The notes below the pieces were generated by a model, which was not told where the DNA came from, ran no database searches, and saw only the letters and a list, made by a program, of their open reading frames with translations. Both the position numbers and the translations under genes were made by a program. This document shows, one piece after another, positions 28,301-39,687 of a stretch of 64,000 bases of DNA (position 1 is the stretch's first letter; the number at the start of each line of letters is the position of its first letter). The stretch comes from Eutrigla gurnardus (Eukaryota; Chordata; Actinopteri; Perciformes; Triglidae). The stretch is taken from positions 15,087,772-15,151,771 of the forward strand of contig OY741271.1 in the NCBI GenBank assembly GCA_963514095.1, given 5' to 3'.

Positions 28301-28308
28301 CTTACTAA
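10348..28308 (+). CDS. clstn1: Calsyntenin-1 (alcadein-alpha), 5'-partial, 18 coding exons
   Basis: Type I membrane protein of the neuronal postsynapse and transport vesicles; the family links cargo to kinesin-1 light chain. Exons: 10348-10470, 12577-12606, 14185-14380, 14791-14999, 17144-17293, 17584-17769, 17895-18143, 19865-19986, 20136-20298, 20638-20688, 21609-21766, 22300-22448, 24003-24247, 25787-25957, 26225-26370, 26545-26680, 27539-27723, 28114-28308. Phases join through every exon and give about 953 residues to the TAA stop. Human CLSTN1 has 981, so only the signal-peptide exon is missing, upstream of the window. Visible features: two cadherin repeats with a NDINEYSPVF linker (exon at 14791); a laminin-G/LNS-like region (exons at 17895-21766, with ISVWMRHG); a transmembrane helix in exon 27539 (VIVVCVSFLVFMIILGVF); a cytoplasmic acidic Glu/Asp tract; and two WDDS kinesin-light-chain-binding motifs (MDWDDSALTI, LEWDDSTLTY at the C terminus). 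Introns hold two long inverted-repeat transposons. Confidence 0.96.
12577..12606 (+). other. clstn1: 30-nt microexon of CLSTN1 (candidate alternative exon)
   Basis: This exon encodes ESFEVTLTEEG across its junctions and is flanked by TTGTAG and GTGATC. It is 30 nt with phase-1 introns on both sides, so inclusion or skipping keeps the frame. Its position matches the 10-residue segment that distinguishes human calsyntenin-1 isoforms (981 versus 971 residues, from memory). It lies at the junction of the first cadherin repeat. Confidence 0.85.
15357..16893. mobile_element. hAT-type non-autonomous transposon with a 390-bp perfect palindrome
   Basis: The ends are TAGAGTCCGACCGATA (15357) and the complement of TAGAGCCCGACCGATA (ending 16893). 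They are flanked by 8-bp direct repeats ATAAGTAT (15349-15356) and ATAAGCAT (16894-16901), with one mismatch. Eight-base duplications and TAGAG-type ends are typical of hAT elements. CCGATAT/ATATCGG words recur near both ends. Internally, 15630-16019 and 16225-16614 are inverted copies that look identical over 390 bp, separated by 205 bp. The element lies in the CLSTN1 intron between the exons at 14791 and 17144. No transposase is present; a mirrored 80-residue open frame in each arm is not recognisable. Confidence 0.88.
15630..16614. repeat. Inverted repeat: two 390-bp arms, 205-bp spacer
   Basis: Left arm 15630-16019, right arm 16225-16614. The coordinates pair exactly (they sum to 32244 throughout) and the two arms encode the same 80-residue frame on opposite strands. 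I see no mismatch or indel. The transcribed intron could fold into a near-perfect double-stranded RNA hairpin. Confidence 0.93.
20638..20688 (+). other. clstn1: 51-nt CLSTN1 exon in the LNS linker (candidate cassette)
   Basis: The acceptor is TTTACAG and the donor is CAG/GTTGCT, a weak donor. The exon encodes DNSGHDNDTESVSEPTS, corresponding to the human segment with VENDNETEPV. It is 51 nt with phase-1 introns on both sides, so skipping would join Trp-Gln-Gly directly to GGNARM in frame. The weak donor and frame-neutral size suggest regulated inclusion; this is inferred. Confidence 0.75.
21079..21100. repeat. (CA)n microsatellite
   Basis: Uninterrupted CA dinucleotide run in a CLSTN1 intron. 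Confidence 0.9.
23448..23512 (+). repeat. Possible retroelement 3'-tail fragment
   Basis: GTGAAGCACTTTGCACAGTC... followed by GCTGTGAATAAATCA resembles the 'GTAAAGCGCTTTG...TATATAAATAAA' tail shared by many fish LINE and SINE elements. It is short and diverged, and lies in a CLSTN1 intron. Confidence 0.35.
25425..25560 (+). repeat. Fragment of a fish dispersed repeat
   Basis: GGGAACTCCACCAATTTTAC, then CATCAAGTCTGAAGGTGTTG, and further on GCGACATTAGCTGCTTCTAG are words I associate with a dispersed teleost repeat family. It lies in a CLSTN1 intron about 230 bp upstream of the exon at 25787. The extent is approximate. Confidence 0.5.
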
Positions 28309-28405
28309 AACGCACACACACACACACACACATGCTGACACACACGTAACGCTCAACACAAGCTCACACACACACACACAAGCACACACACACACACCAC
28401 CAACT
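28309..28405. repeat. (CA)n microsatellite cluster at the start of the CLSTN1 3' UTR
   Basis: Several runs of CA dinucleotides interrupted by TGCTGACA, CGTAACGCTCAA and similar segments. The repeat starts immediately after the TAA stop codon, so it is transcribed in the mRNA. Confidence 0.9.
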
Positions 28406-31400
28406 CACAGTCACTGAGATCCTCATACACACGCCCACCCCTCTACAAGGAGCCATGATGTAAAAAAAAAACACAAAAAAGCAAAACAAAAATTCCCTTC
28501 AGCGTATATATGGTCAAGGCTTTCCTGTTGTTATCTTAGTGGTGGTACTCAGTGTAGTGTAGTCATCACCGGATTGCTGATTTTTACTGTTTATTTTTTT
28601 ATTTATTATATTTTAATTCCCAGGAAAACTTGGCCTACATTTGTTCTGAACTGTGAGGAAGCCTAACCCTGCACTTCTTTTGTTTTCTCTCAGACGTAAG
28701 GCTTTCAAATTGAGACTTTCTCCCCCCCCCTAATGTCTATTCTTTGCGTAATGCTTTTAGATTTGTTTGCCGCTAATCTCACGTATAGCTTTGACTTGAG
28801 TTTTCTTGACTTGTAGTCCACAGTGAAACAAAACGATGCTTTTAAAAAAAGTAGACCGCTTTTTCTTTTCTTTTCTTTTTTTAGTGCATGAGGATATTTG
28901 AGAAGTCATATGTGTAGAGAATTAAATTGCTTTTTAAAGATTTTGTAAATATAAAGAAACCATGTAATTAGTTGATGTGTTAGTGAAGGCCTACTCGACG
29001 GGTCCAATATCTAATATTTGTGTCACAGGCTGTAGCATGTCGCTAAATTTCCTGCAAAAGCTGTTCAATCATGCTTGTACAAAAATGTCTGCTTCACGTT
29101 GAGAAACCCAGGACTGTTGAGCGGTGGTTTCCATGACAAAGTGGTGTCCATTTTGTCTTCTTTTTTTTTTTCTTTTTTTTTGCAAAGACGAAAATAATTT
29201 CTTCTGCTTTCTCGTCGGCAGGACTGGATGGTTTCAGCTTCATACATAGCTTTGCTTTTGCTTGCACAGGTGGCAACGCTCCACTCCAGGCGTCAGTGTG
29301 TTTCATTCCCAATAGATCTCACTGTTGTACAGAAGGGATTTTCTTTTTGTTCTGAGTAGTCGTGCTCGGAGAAATGCTAATGTACAAAATCGACATTTGG
29401 CGCGGAACAGTCCAAACACTCGGCCAGCAGGTACTGTAGCGCTGTTGATCTTGAATTATGGGTTCGAACATTTCTGCCAGTGTATTTGGACAAGTGGAGA
29501 GATTTCCTCAGCAGCAGCTTTAAAGCCTTTCGTCTGTACCCCGGTCTCGCTGTGCTGACAGAAGTAGGGAGGGAACAAAAACTACTGAAGGAGCAGACAG
29601 ACAGAGCTTTAGTGGAGCCTGGTTGAATAGTGCAGCTGCTGGCATTGTTTTGGGGGAGAGAAATGAAATGAAAGTACTTTTTTTTTCTCTTTGCTTTGTT
29701 GCAAACTTATTTTCCCATGGCACGGCTATTTAACCTGACATAATTCAATGCAAATTAGATGCGTTTTTAAACTGGTTTCCTATTGCAAAACATGCTCCGT
29801 CTTTATCGTACTTCGACGGATTACAACTGATGTTTTGACCGCATCGTTTTACAAAAGGAAAACGCGTTCAAATGAATCTTCTGGTTTGAATCTTAAAATT
29901 AAATATTTCTCATTGCCGTAGACCACTAGATTTTATTGTACATGGAACTGTACTCTAGAGTTGTTCTAAGATATTTGTTTACATTTGGTAAACTTCTTTT
30001 CCTTCTGGCGTTAGCATAAAGCTTAGACAGTTGATTGGGAAAATGTATCCGACCTCTATCTTCTCTCAGACACTGTTGTCCATCACTGTTGTATATATCG
30101 TTCACAAAAACCATATACAGAGATGTTCCTTCATACTTAACTATTTAGTGTTCGTCTCATGTTTTTGGGTTCCAAGTTAAAATGTCAACATTTCCCAAAC
30201 CTGTATTAATTAAAGCAGAGCAGATTTTGGGCATCGAAGTGAAGAGAGTGTGACGTTATATCGGGATTAAGAATTGTTGGTGTTTTGAGTCTCATATTTT
30301 GCATGCAAATCTATTTCCCGAGGCCAAAATTGAGCTTAAAAAAAAACACATTCAGGGCTCTTTTTTTGTTTGTTTTGTTTCCAGTCTCCAGGCAACCCTT
30401 GAGAGTTACACAGATGTGCTTCTTTGAGTTCAATTAATTTATAATTTTAAGAGGTCTGTGGTGGAAATGTAGTGATCAGTCTCCCTTCCATGATGACCTG
30501 GACTTTAAAAAAAAAAAAAGGGCCCAGGTCTGAGCCGGCTGAGATGGGAGTGCCTTTTTCCGATCATAGCGTATTAGCAGGTCTAACAAAAACACTCATC
30601 CGTTTTCTGATTTTCTTACAGAGCTGGGGATTACACCTCGTTTTCCATTTGTTGTAACAATAGTCCACTGCTAGTTTTATTAAAAGTGAAACAACATTTT
30701 ACATAGATGTCATGTGTCCATGTTGATGTGTAGAGGAAGTAGATCCATATTGTATCTTCTATAGATATTGTACTAAATCATTGACGGAATACACCTTTAA
30801 AACGATGTACAGTACATTATGAAATTGCTTTGGCAGCATACGTGGGTATACTGTTAACCGACCTATTTGTGTATAGTGGAAGGTAATTTTGAACAGCGTC
30901 CTATTGCCTGAGTTGAGAAATTAATTTGAGGGCAGCATGAGATTCACAAGAACCAAGAGTGCACGCCTGTCGAAACTTCTCCGTTTCATTACGTCAAACA
31001 CTTAAATGTCCACATTTCATCTGCAAACTTTAAAGTACAATACCATCGGGTCACTGATATGTGCACACAGTCTCCACAGTGGCTCCACCATCTCCAGTTC
31101 TCTGGGTTTTAATGCTTTCCGATCATTTCCCCGAGCTAAGTGTAAGTTGGTTGAATTGAATGTCACTGCCTAACAAACTGAAATGCAGCCATGCTGTAAT
31201 AACACTAAGATTTAAGGGGAATTTACTTTGCATGAACCACAAGTTTGTGTACGTTCCATGTGGGGTTGTGAGACAGGAGACGTGATTCGCTACCGATTCA
31301 GAGATCGTCTTGTTTCACACATCCACAACACTCCAGATATATATATATATATATTTTATTTTTTTCTTTTCTTTTCTTTTCAAAATGTGCTCAAAATGGA

Positions 31401-31516
31401 AGGCGACGATGTTTTCAGAACGGTTGAATGCTTCCTTTTTGCTTGTTGGAGCTGCTCTCACTTTTCTACCAATTGAAAGGCAAATTGTAGTGAAGATGAT
31501 GCTTGCTCTTAAACAA

Positions 31517-31522
31517 AATAAA
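31517..31522 (+). terminator. clstn1: Polyadenylation signal AATAAA, CLSTN1
   Basis: Canonical AATAAA followed about 25-45 nt later by a T/G-rich stretch (31548-31570). It is the first good plus-strand signal with a downstream element that I noted beyond the CLSTN1 stop. Confidence 0.6.
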
Positions 31523-31545
31523 GGATGATAAGATGGGGTATAACT

Positions 31546-33142
31546 TCTGTCTGCTCTTGTTTTTCTTCACTTGTCACAAAGTCCTGCTGAAAGTTTTAAA
31601 CCTTGAACATTGGCGCCCTCTCGTGGTGAAACTGTGAATTTATCTAAGCCCTAAAATAAAAGGTGTGACAGAGTTCTACAGGTAAAACAAATTCAGTGAA
31701 TACATAAAACAAATCACCATTGATTTTTTTTTATTTTACTGTCATTCAAAGAAACATGGCATCGATGTTGAATATCACGACTGATGCTGTAAACATTGTG
31801 ACATTAAGTTCTAAAGAGGTTCAACTAGCTGAACTTGAAAGGCAGTATTGACAATTACTACTAATGTATAACTACAGTTTACAATGCTTGATAATCAATT
31901 CGATTCGATTCATGTTCTCAAACATGTGAGTGCGTTCTGTTTTGATTTTCAAGCTGATCCTGTAGTTGTTTCTGAGGTGAAAGTCTGTCGTATTCAGCAC
32001 TCGGGTGTGTCCTTTAAAACAGCTCAATCACTCGTGTTTGGTGTTATTTAGTAATTTGTTACCCTGGGACCTTTTTCATTTTCAAGAGTGAGGACACTGC
32101 ATCAGGCAGCGTGAAGTCACCTTGTGTTGGTTGTTAAACGTCTGCAGACTCTTAATCAAACAGAATCACTCTCATGAGTTGGAAGCTGAAGTGATCTGCA
32201 GCGTTTAACAGATGGCAGCTAATCCACTAGATTGGCTCTCATTTCACCTCGTCATGTACCTTAATATTATGTTTGTACTGAGACCAGTTTCCAAGGACCT
32301 ACAGAGTGCATTATGTCATGTAGGTTGTGTCCTATTCTGCCACGTTTACATCTAGTCAGTGAGCTGTGACTTTTACTGCCGTCCCTCTTTGTCAATATCA
32401 CGTGTTGTCAATTATCTTTGAGTCATTCGACAATTACAAACCCTTTGTGGCTACTTACATACCTGTGGTGCAGGTACCGTTTGGGTGTATGTATTGGTCG
32501 ATTGCTTTAAAACGCCACATTAAAAGAGGTAATTGTCAGATATGTTTGCGCTGACATCCTGCCGCACATTGTCGAGTTGTATGCTGTGCATTCTGCTTAT
32601 AATGTAAGTGTGCTGCATACAAACTGAGTTACTAGTGTTACGGTCTTTGTAGTATTAGTTACTCTGTATTAGTTAGTTGCTCAAAGTTCTCTTTCGTGTG
32701 GTATTTCTGTCATTTTTTGTCCAAATCCCTCATAACAGCACAGTTTAGTCAAAATAAATTGAGATCTTGAACGTTTGCAGCAAATCTACAAACTTAAAAC
32801 AACAATGTTGAACTTTCTGGTTTTAAGACAGACAGACGCAGCAAAACCAATAAGAAATACAGACCAGTATTTCTCTTGAGCTGCCTGGACTATCTCTTAC
32901 ATTCATGCACATGCTTTTACACTCCACAAATCACGTGATCGTACCTATAATACAATTTTACTCAAATCTGGACAAATAAAAGACATTTACAACAAAAGGC
33001 TATAAAACAATACTGTTAAAAAGTGTTAGCATCTAAAGCAACACCTGCACTGATTATTTACAAAACCAACAAATCGATTGGCACATTTCTTCCTTGATTA
33101 AAATAAAGACACGCAGTTAAAATAAACACTTTGGTACAATTG
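31546..33142. other. Gap between convergent CLSTN1 and LZIC
   Basis: AT-rich with no recognisable exon. The left part follows the CLSTN1 poly(A) signal; the right part must contain the LZIC 3' UTR on the minus strand. I could not pick a clear LZIC poly(A) signal close to its stop; the minus-strand AATAAA near 31730 seems far. No trace of CTNNBIP1, which sits between these genes in human, was seen. Confidence 0.6.
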
Positions 33143-34562
33143 CTATGCTTTGGTATTCACACCAGAGCTAGCTAAAGCCAGAATTTTGTCTTCGGAGCCT
33201 GAAAGAGACAAGAAAACAAGGTAAATACGAATGTTCATCCAATGACTTGATCGTTATGGTTAAACATTTCAAGGATTTAATACAGGAAATTAGTTAGAGC
33301 CCCCAACTCATGCTGCACACAGAAAATATAAACAGGTATTTAAACATTTAAATTAGAATATAATATAATGGGAAATAAACGCACACACAAAACTATGTGC
33401 AATATCAGTGTTTTTAGTTAAAGTGTAAATATGAAACTTTGGTTATATCAATGAAATGTTGATTCTCACCAAAGTTTGCAGTCACTTTCTCAAACTGGCT
33501 CAGAGTAGCTGTCGCATTTTCTGTAAGAAAAGTCTCATCCTCTGCAGTGAGCTGTCCAGAAACAGAAACAAAAATCAATCATTGTTAATTCAAGCTTTGA
33601 TCAGACAATTTCTTTAACATGCTTCAGCTTCTTCTGAAGGAGACGTGGGCCTGTTGTGGCCAACGGTCTGTCAGCCGAGTGACAGCTGACTTTAATAAGT
33701 CGTGTGGACTCATGAGCACGAGCCTCTGAATCACCCGTTGGAAAAAAAAAAACCCCCACCACATCTCTGCTGTGGCGCTTTCCTCACCGTCTCTCCAAGT
33801 TTTCTCAAGGCTGTGAGGATTTCCATCTTCTGCTGCGTGTACACGTCCCGCGACAGTTTCCCCACAATGACATCTCGGTCCATCTGCACAGAATATAACA
33901 CACCAGTTGTACAACTTTGAGGCCATGCAATGCACAGATAGACACAAAGGACTGACTGAGCATGTGCATTCTACTTGTGATCATATCCCATGTGCAAACC
34001 TCTGATAGTCTGGTTCTCAGTTGTCCCGGCTGCTTCTTGGCAAAAAGTCGGATCACCTCTGGGGTTTTGAAAGCTTGGCTGATGGCAGCCCGGATTGCCT
34101 GATGAAGACAAACACATTGTTCTATACGCTATGACCCTCTTTAAGCCACCCTTAATACACAGCAATTGCACACCATCGATGGATTGTCCATACCAGCTGC
34201 ATCCCACTGAGTTCATCCACTAGTGTCATGTCTCCCGTCATGATCTTCTTCAGGGAGTCGTTGAATTCACTCAACTGCTCCAAGGTTTCTTTTTTTGTCT
34301 CCTCATACTCTTCCTCGTCCAGTTCTTCTCTGGAATAAACAACGACGCTGTGAGGAACTAACAGAGATACAGGGAAGTATTTCTGGCATTGACTACATCT
34401 TTACTTCACAGCTACAATAATCAATTTGCCTGTAGTGAATATGAATGTATCGCTGATGCACCTGCATTCCTCCAGATCCTGAAGCTGCTGCATCAGCCTG
34501 TCAAGTTGCTCCTCCATATTCTGCCTCAATTTCACGGTTTCTGATTTCCCGCGAGAAGCCAT
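33143..34562 (-). CDS. lzic: LZIC, leucine zipper and ICAT-domain protein, 189 aa
   Basis: Small cytoplasmic/nuclear protein whose C-terminal half is homologous to ICAT, an inhibitor of beta-catenin-TCF binding. Coding exons, in transcript order on the minus strand: 34562-34462, 34329-34194, 34098-34000, 33883-33788, 33551-33470, 33198-33143. Together they make 570 nt, 189 residues plus TAG; human LZIC has 190. The N terminus MASRGKSETVKLRQNMEEQL starts a coiled coil (LDRLMQQLQDLEECREELDEEEYEETKKETL). The middle contains the conserved AFKTPEVIRLFAKKQPGQLR. The ICAT-like part has YTQQKMEILTALRKLGETLT and ends with DKILALAS. The ATG is the first in the exon and matches the vertebrate start. The exon begins at 34589 with a short 5' UTR. 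The gene is divergent from NMNAT1. Confidence 0.95.
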
Positions 34563-34589
34563 GATTAGTTATAATATCTTGCTCCAAAC

Positions 34590-35580
34590 CTACGAAGAAA
34601 GCGAAACAGAGTAAAACAGTCAACAGACATGAATCTTACTGGACGTGTTCACCTTCACTATAGCACAAATTACTTAAAATCAAACAAGCACGCCCTGTTG
34701 TCTTCATCACAACGGCGGCGTTGGAGCTAGCATCACAACGAGTGTTCAACATTTGGCGAGATTTCAGTTATAATGTCAAACGATCTATTTACCGAAAGCT
34801 CGGATCGTAGCTATCTAGCTAACACTTAAAGTTGTTCAGTTAGCTCAGTAGCTAATATGCTAAAAGAAAACATCTCACCGGGACTGTTTTTTCTGTCAAC
34901 AGCTGAAAATCAGTCGTGCGATGCTTTAAATATTCCCACCGCCTTGACGAATATTCAGTCGCGTTTGCTGTATCATTACATTCCTCGAAAAATAACTACT
35001 TTCAAGAGCGGTTACAGCATTTGTAATGTTTGTCGAGGCGTCTGTGGAGGTGGATTTGTGATTGTGAACGCAGCTCGTGAGTGTGGGTGCGGCTCACTTC
35101 TTCTGGTCAGTTCATCCAATCAGATTTCAGGATTTAACGTCCATCCAGGAAGTAAGTGACGTATTTACAAAGGCGACTGTTTCCCCTGTTGGCAACATAA
35201 CTGAGTATATACGCTATATTTATCTCTCTTTATATGCGAGAAAATGCATTGTTGGCTAAACTAAAACGTTACTCGTCTACTCGAGCATCCCGACTAACCA
35301 GCACTCTCGCGCTGCCTAGTTACAGATGAGGCTAACGTTAGCTAATTAGGCTTTAAAGTGTAATGGCAGCGCTAACGTTAAAATGAAGCAAGCTAATTCA
35401 GCGTATAGTTTTCCTAATGTGTGTAACTCTTATCACATGTGTACAGAGCTTCCCCTCGAAGGTCAGAGAGCCTGAGGGACATTTGACATTTGACCTTCGA
35501 GAAGCGTTAACATAGCTAACTGCAGTCTTTGTTTGTTGTTTTTCTCCCTATGTGCTGTTGTAATGCAAACACCACCCCAG
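34590..35580. promoter_or_regulatory. Divergent LZIC/NMNAT1 promoter region and 5' non-coding exons
   Basis: LZIC reads left and NMNAT1 reads right from this kilobase. A minus-strand donor CCCG/GTGAGA at 34879/34878 suggests a non-coding LZIC exon 1 from about 34879 to about 35000. A plus-strand donor CCAGGAA/GTAAGT after 35151 suggests a non-coding NMNAT1 exon 1, spliced to the acceptor CACCCCAG at 35580. The region has a CCAAT box (35116-35120), a CRE-like TGACGTA (35157-35163), an ETS-like AGGAAG, and three AACGTTA palindromic words at 35265, 35334 and 35374. The head-to-head arrangement is the same as in human. Confidence 0.6.
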
Positions 35581-35588
35581 TATGTCGC

Positions 35589-38100
35589 ATGGAGGGCCAG
35601 AATATAACCAAAGTGGTGCTGTTGGCCTGCGGGTCCTTCAACCCCATCACCAACATGCACCTGAGGATGTTTGAATTGGCCCGAGACCACCTGGAGGACA
35701 CAGGTGGGGGGAAGTTAAAATAGACCTTTTAGAAATCTCGGGGGCTGATGTGCATGTTTAAGAAGTATTAAGATACTTTATTTAGCAATGCAATAATATT
35801 ACGTACTCTCCAATACACTGCATTATGTCCTGCATTCATTAATAACATCAAGTACCTAATAATTAGGAGGGACATCTATCAAAACTAAATCATATTATCA
35901 TGTTTATTATATTATCAGATTATTATTATAATTGCATGTAGCTGGTCATGGTTGAGCTCATTTTAACTACAACACTGCAAAAATGTATCATATTCAACAA
36001 AGTTTTTACAAATAGTTTTTGTCTATGTGTAAAGCAACTAGGAACTATAGCTGTCAAACACATGTAGTGAAGTAAAATAGAAATGCCCAGAATAGAAACT
36101 CTTTTTTATTAATTCATCATATGAATTTAGAAAAATGTGTGGATAATAACAGCGGACTGCGTCTGCTTTAAACCATCTGTTCACACCACTTCTTTAATGT
36201 CTAAGGTCGGTATAGGGTGGTGAAAGGCATCATCTCTCCCGTTGGCGATGCCTATAAGAAGAAAGGTTTGATTGAGGCCCGCCACCGTCTGGAGATGGCC
36301 AGATTGTCCACCGAGAACTCCGACTGGATCACAGTAGATTCTTGGGAAGGCTTGCAGTCAGAGTGGGTGGAGACGGCCAAAGTCGTTCGGTAAGCAGACA
36401 ATTTCAGCCCTGCCTCCATGCTCTTACTATAGGTGGGACTAAATTTGCCAAATTATCTGTCAGGGATTTCAATATCCTCAATCAGTGTCCTTGCTTGTTT
36501 TTTCTGTTTCCCTTGAATTTTTCTCTGTCAGTTACAACTTAAAGCACCCTTCCATCAAGTCTCTTAGCATACCAACAGTAGACTCCCTTACATGGGAGTA
36601 TCATTTAAGTATCATTTATATATAGCTCTTGCAGAATTGTCTTTTTTGGTTATTTTCCTAGTTTTCTCTATACCTTTTTAAAGAAAAGTTTGTCACATAA
36701 ATCCGTTTTTATATGCATATGCATATAAAAAATATTATTTACATGGAATTGGATTAAAAAGTAATTAGCACAAAGAGAAATATATTTTTCATGTGGTAAA
36801 TAACAGACATATTTAATGCACAAAGTATTCAGTAAAAAAATCCACAGTATGAAAAGGAGTATGAAGTGCTTCGGCTGCAAACTAAATTCTGTCTGCTTCC
36901 ACTTAGCCATCACTATGATGAACTGCTTGAAGCAGAGCAGAATAACGATGATGTGGACACAGTCCAGTACGCAAAAAAGAGACGCGTAGAGGAGAATTAC
37001 TTTGAGGATTCATCTCATCACAAAAGGAGAGGTAGGCCACACATGATTATGTAACTTTAATAATGTTCTTTTTAACTCCTCCCTTTGGCAGGTCTGATCC
37101 TGCTTCCACTGTATTCATGATTATACTCAGTTTAACTCACAGTGGTGTGATGGGTGACACCCATTCACACCACCTGCCGTAACGACAGGAACAGTGTAAG
37201 ACAGCCTCTGTGCATCAGTGATACTACGTGGATTTGCAACAGTCTTCTTTTTAAAACTGTGAATTTCAAGTGTCTAGCTGTGCTGCAGGAGAAGTGCATA
37301 TCGTCCTCATTTGTATCTATTTTGGATATTTACATTTTGTTTTTAAGAAGTCTTTAGAGCTCTGGTTGGTAACAAAACTGTAAACCACTTTAATCTAGAA
37401 TCTAGTGCTCTATTGGATTCTCAGCGATGACCTCCATCATAAATACATTAAAACATGATATAAGACGGATTCCGTCTGTAATGTCTCTTGTTAAATAATT
37501 ATTTTATCAAACCGTCTTTATAAATACTTAAAGCTGCAGTCTTTTAATAATCTGTTTGATTATCTAATTTTTAATGCTATGATCTCACTCTCTGTTTTGG
37601 CATTTCTCTTTTCTTTTATGGTTTGCTCTTTTCTTTTCTCTTTAAAGCACTTATTAACTTTATGAAGACATCCAAATAAGATTCTTTCTTCATGCTCAGA
37701 TGGCCCTCAGCTAATGCTGCTGTGTGGGGCTGACGTCCTGGAGTCCTTTGGGGTCCCTAACCTGTGGAAGCAGGAGGACATCGCTCAGATCGTGGGCGGC
37801 TATGGTTTGGTTTGCATCACCCGCAGCGGCAGTGACCCAGACAAGTTCATCCACCAATCAGACGTGCTGTGGAAGTATCGCAAGAACATCTCCGTGGTGC
37901 ACGAATGGGTGACCAATGAGATCTCAGCCACTCAGGTGCGCCGGTTGCTGCGTCGAGGTTGGAGCGTCAGGTACCTGCTGCCAGACGCCGTGGTTCACTA
38001 CATACACGAGCACGGCCTCTACAGCGCCGAAAGTGAGCAGAAGAATGCGGATGTGGTTCTGGCACCGCTTCAGAGATACACGGGGGCCTCGTCCAGCTGA
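35589..38100 (+). CDS. nmnat1: Nicotinamide-nucleotide adenylyltransferase 1, nuclear, 274 aa
   Basis: Makes NAD+ from NMN and ATP in the nucleus. Exons 35589-35703, 36206-36389, 36907-37031 and 37700-38100 total 825 nt, 274 residues plus TGA; human has 279. The nucleotidyltransferase signature GSFNPITNMHLR is at residues 15-26, including the HxGH-like NMH. ISPVGDAYKKKGL follows at the start of exon 2. A basic segment AKKRRVEENYF...KRRG in the third exon occupies the place of the human nuclear-localisation insert. The C-terminal ATP-binding motif ISATQVRR is near residues 216-223, and the tail reads VVLAPLQRYTG. The start is chosen at MEGQNITKVVLL; the in-frame ATG further upstream (35529) lies before the splice acceptor and is not in the mRNA. 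Confidence 0.97.
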
Positions 38101-38640
38101 GGACGTCTACCCGTCTGCACCAAGTGCTGTGTGTTTACTGTGAATCTAAAACAACGAAATTCAGACATTTTGACAAGTTTCCACAGAGCCTACTGTAGAG
38201 AACAGTCTTTTCTAGTAATGGGTGGGGTTTTTTAAGGTTTTTAATGAATCTGCAGACTTTTCTGAATGAAGTGATTAGTAAGAAATAGCTTGTATGTGTG
38301 TGTGGGAAAGTAATAGTCAACAACAGAATAACTGAGCAACTGGCTGGGAGGTCACCTCAGTGTCGTAGCTCCTCTAGAACTCAATCTGATGTGAGGTTAC
38401 TGAATTTGGATTCACACGTTTGTGTGAAGTAGTCCGCCTACACTGCATCTGTTTGGTTTTTGAAATATGATTCAGGACAAATTCATTTTAATCTTTCTTT
38501 TTCTCTCTCAACTCATCACATTTTTTGTCGAGCAGGATTTCTTCATGCACTCCGTCACATCAAAGGCAGGCAATAGGCTTTCTCCGTGTTTCATATTTGT
38601 GCTGCAGATTTGAAAATAGATTTGGTTTGTCTGGAAGTGA

Positions 38641-38646
38641 AATAAA
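38641..38646 (+). terminator. nmnat1: Polyadenylation signal AATAAA, NMNAT1
   Basis: A canonical hexamer about 540 nt after the NMNAT1 stop, followed by a T/G-rich stretch (38652-38672). It defines a short 3' UTR at 38101-38665. Confidence 0.55.
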
Positions 38647-39387
38647 TAGACCTCTTTGTTTTCTACCTCAAGAGCTTTTCATTGCTGCTCCGATAATCTT
38701 GTCCCACAGATAAGAATCTCTTCACATCTTCAGTTGATAAAATGCCAAATCAACACTTTTTTTTTCTGTTTGACTTATCCTTCAGGTAATCATCACACAG
38801 AAGATAATAGTTGAAATAACCCAAAGCAGCCAACAAAAGCCCCGTTTGCAGTGTGCTAAAAATGAAAGTGTAACCGATTACATAACATTGGTATCAGAGT
38901 TGGTGCCTTTTATATTTGGAGTAATTGGGTTAGATCACCTCAAAGCAAAGATTCTCCTTACATCACAAATTAATTTATATGTTATTAAGCAGTTCATGTC
39001 TGCATCAAATGCCTACTTAATGAAAAAAACGTGACAATGTTTTTCCGCATCACATCTTGGCTGACATTTAAGCTGCTTAGTCGAGGTCACGGGGGAAGAG
39101 AAACTACCTCAAGGTTTTGACACGCTTCACGATTATTCTCTTTCAAACTAGAGGTGTGTCAATGCGTCGTTTTATTTTCCTCATTGCACAGATAGGTGTG
39201 CCATTTTAAGAGGTCATCACGATAACAACAGCAGATGTTTTTAAGACGGTAGACAGGCCAGTTTCAAAAATAGGACCTGTCTTAGATAGCAAACCTCAAC
39301 AACAAAACCCTCTTTGGAAAATTGTTTTCATTTAAATATGTGTAATAAGTATTTCAGAGTTGTAATTATCCTTTTTTAATACTTACT

Positions 39388-39425
39388 ATATCCATCTATA
39401 CATCCATTGTCTACCGCTTTATCCT
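39388..39425 (+). repeat. Short fragment of a fish dispersed repeat
   Basis: CCATCTATACATCCATTGTC then TACCGCTTTATCC resembles the 'CCATCCATTTTCTACCGCTTATCC' block found thousands of times in teleost genomes. Only the block itself is recognisable. Confidence 0.6.
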
Positions 39426-39681
39426 ATAGTTACTATATTTGCATTTTAAATGTGATTATATAAAGAGGGGCAAAAACCCTCCCCAACAAGAAGGATAATA
39501 ATTAAGCCTTCCTCCAAATAATAGTCAATGCGTTTCCATTGTGCCTTTGTGCACAAATAATGTGCAACACCAAGCCAATTCTAAAGGGTTTATTAGAGAG
39601 TGAATGCTGTGGTAAGACCAGTCTGACATGTCTGACTTCCCCTGGTCTTCAGGTGCCAGCTGAGCTAAAGGAACACCTACT

Positions 39682-39687
39682 TTTATA
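39682..39687 (+). promoter_or_regulatory. TATA-like box of the RBP7-like gene
   Basis: TTTATA within ACTTTTATACAC, about 125 bp upstream of the start codon. Its spacing fits a transcription start near 39712. Supported only by motif and position. Confidence 0.35.

Larger units (their letters stand above)
28309..31545 (+). other. clstn1: CLSTN1 3' untranslated region
   Basis: The UTR begins with a CA-rich microsatellite immediately after the stop (28309-28405). It includes an AU-rich stretch with ATTTA-like repeats around 28585-28615 and several homopolymer A and T tracts. No reading frame resembling a protein is seen. A canonical AATAAA lies at 31517-31522, making a UTR of about 3.2 kb, in line with long calsyntenin 3' UTRs. 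The exact cleavage site is not visible. Confidence 0.7.

Noticed and set aside
31546..33142. Search for CTNNBIP1 exons between CLSTN1 and LZIC
   Set aside because: No ICAT-like translation on either strand; the only ICAT-like sequence is inside LZIC.
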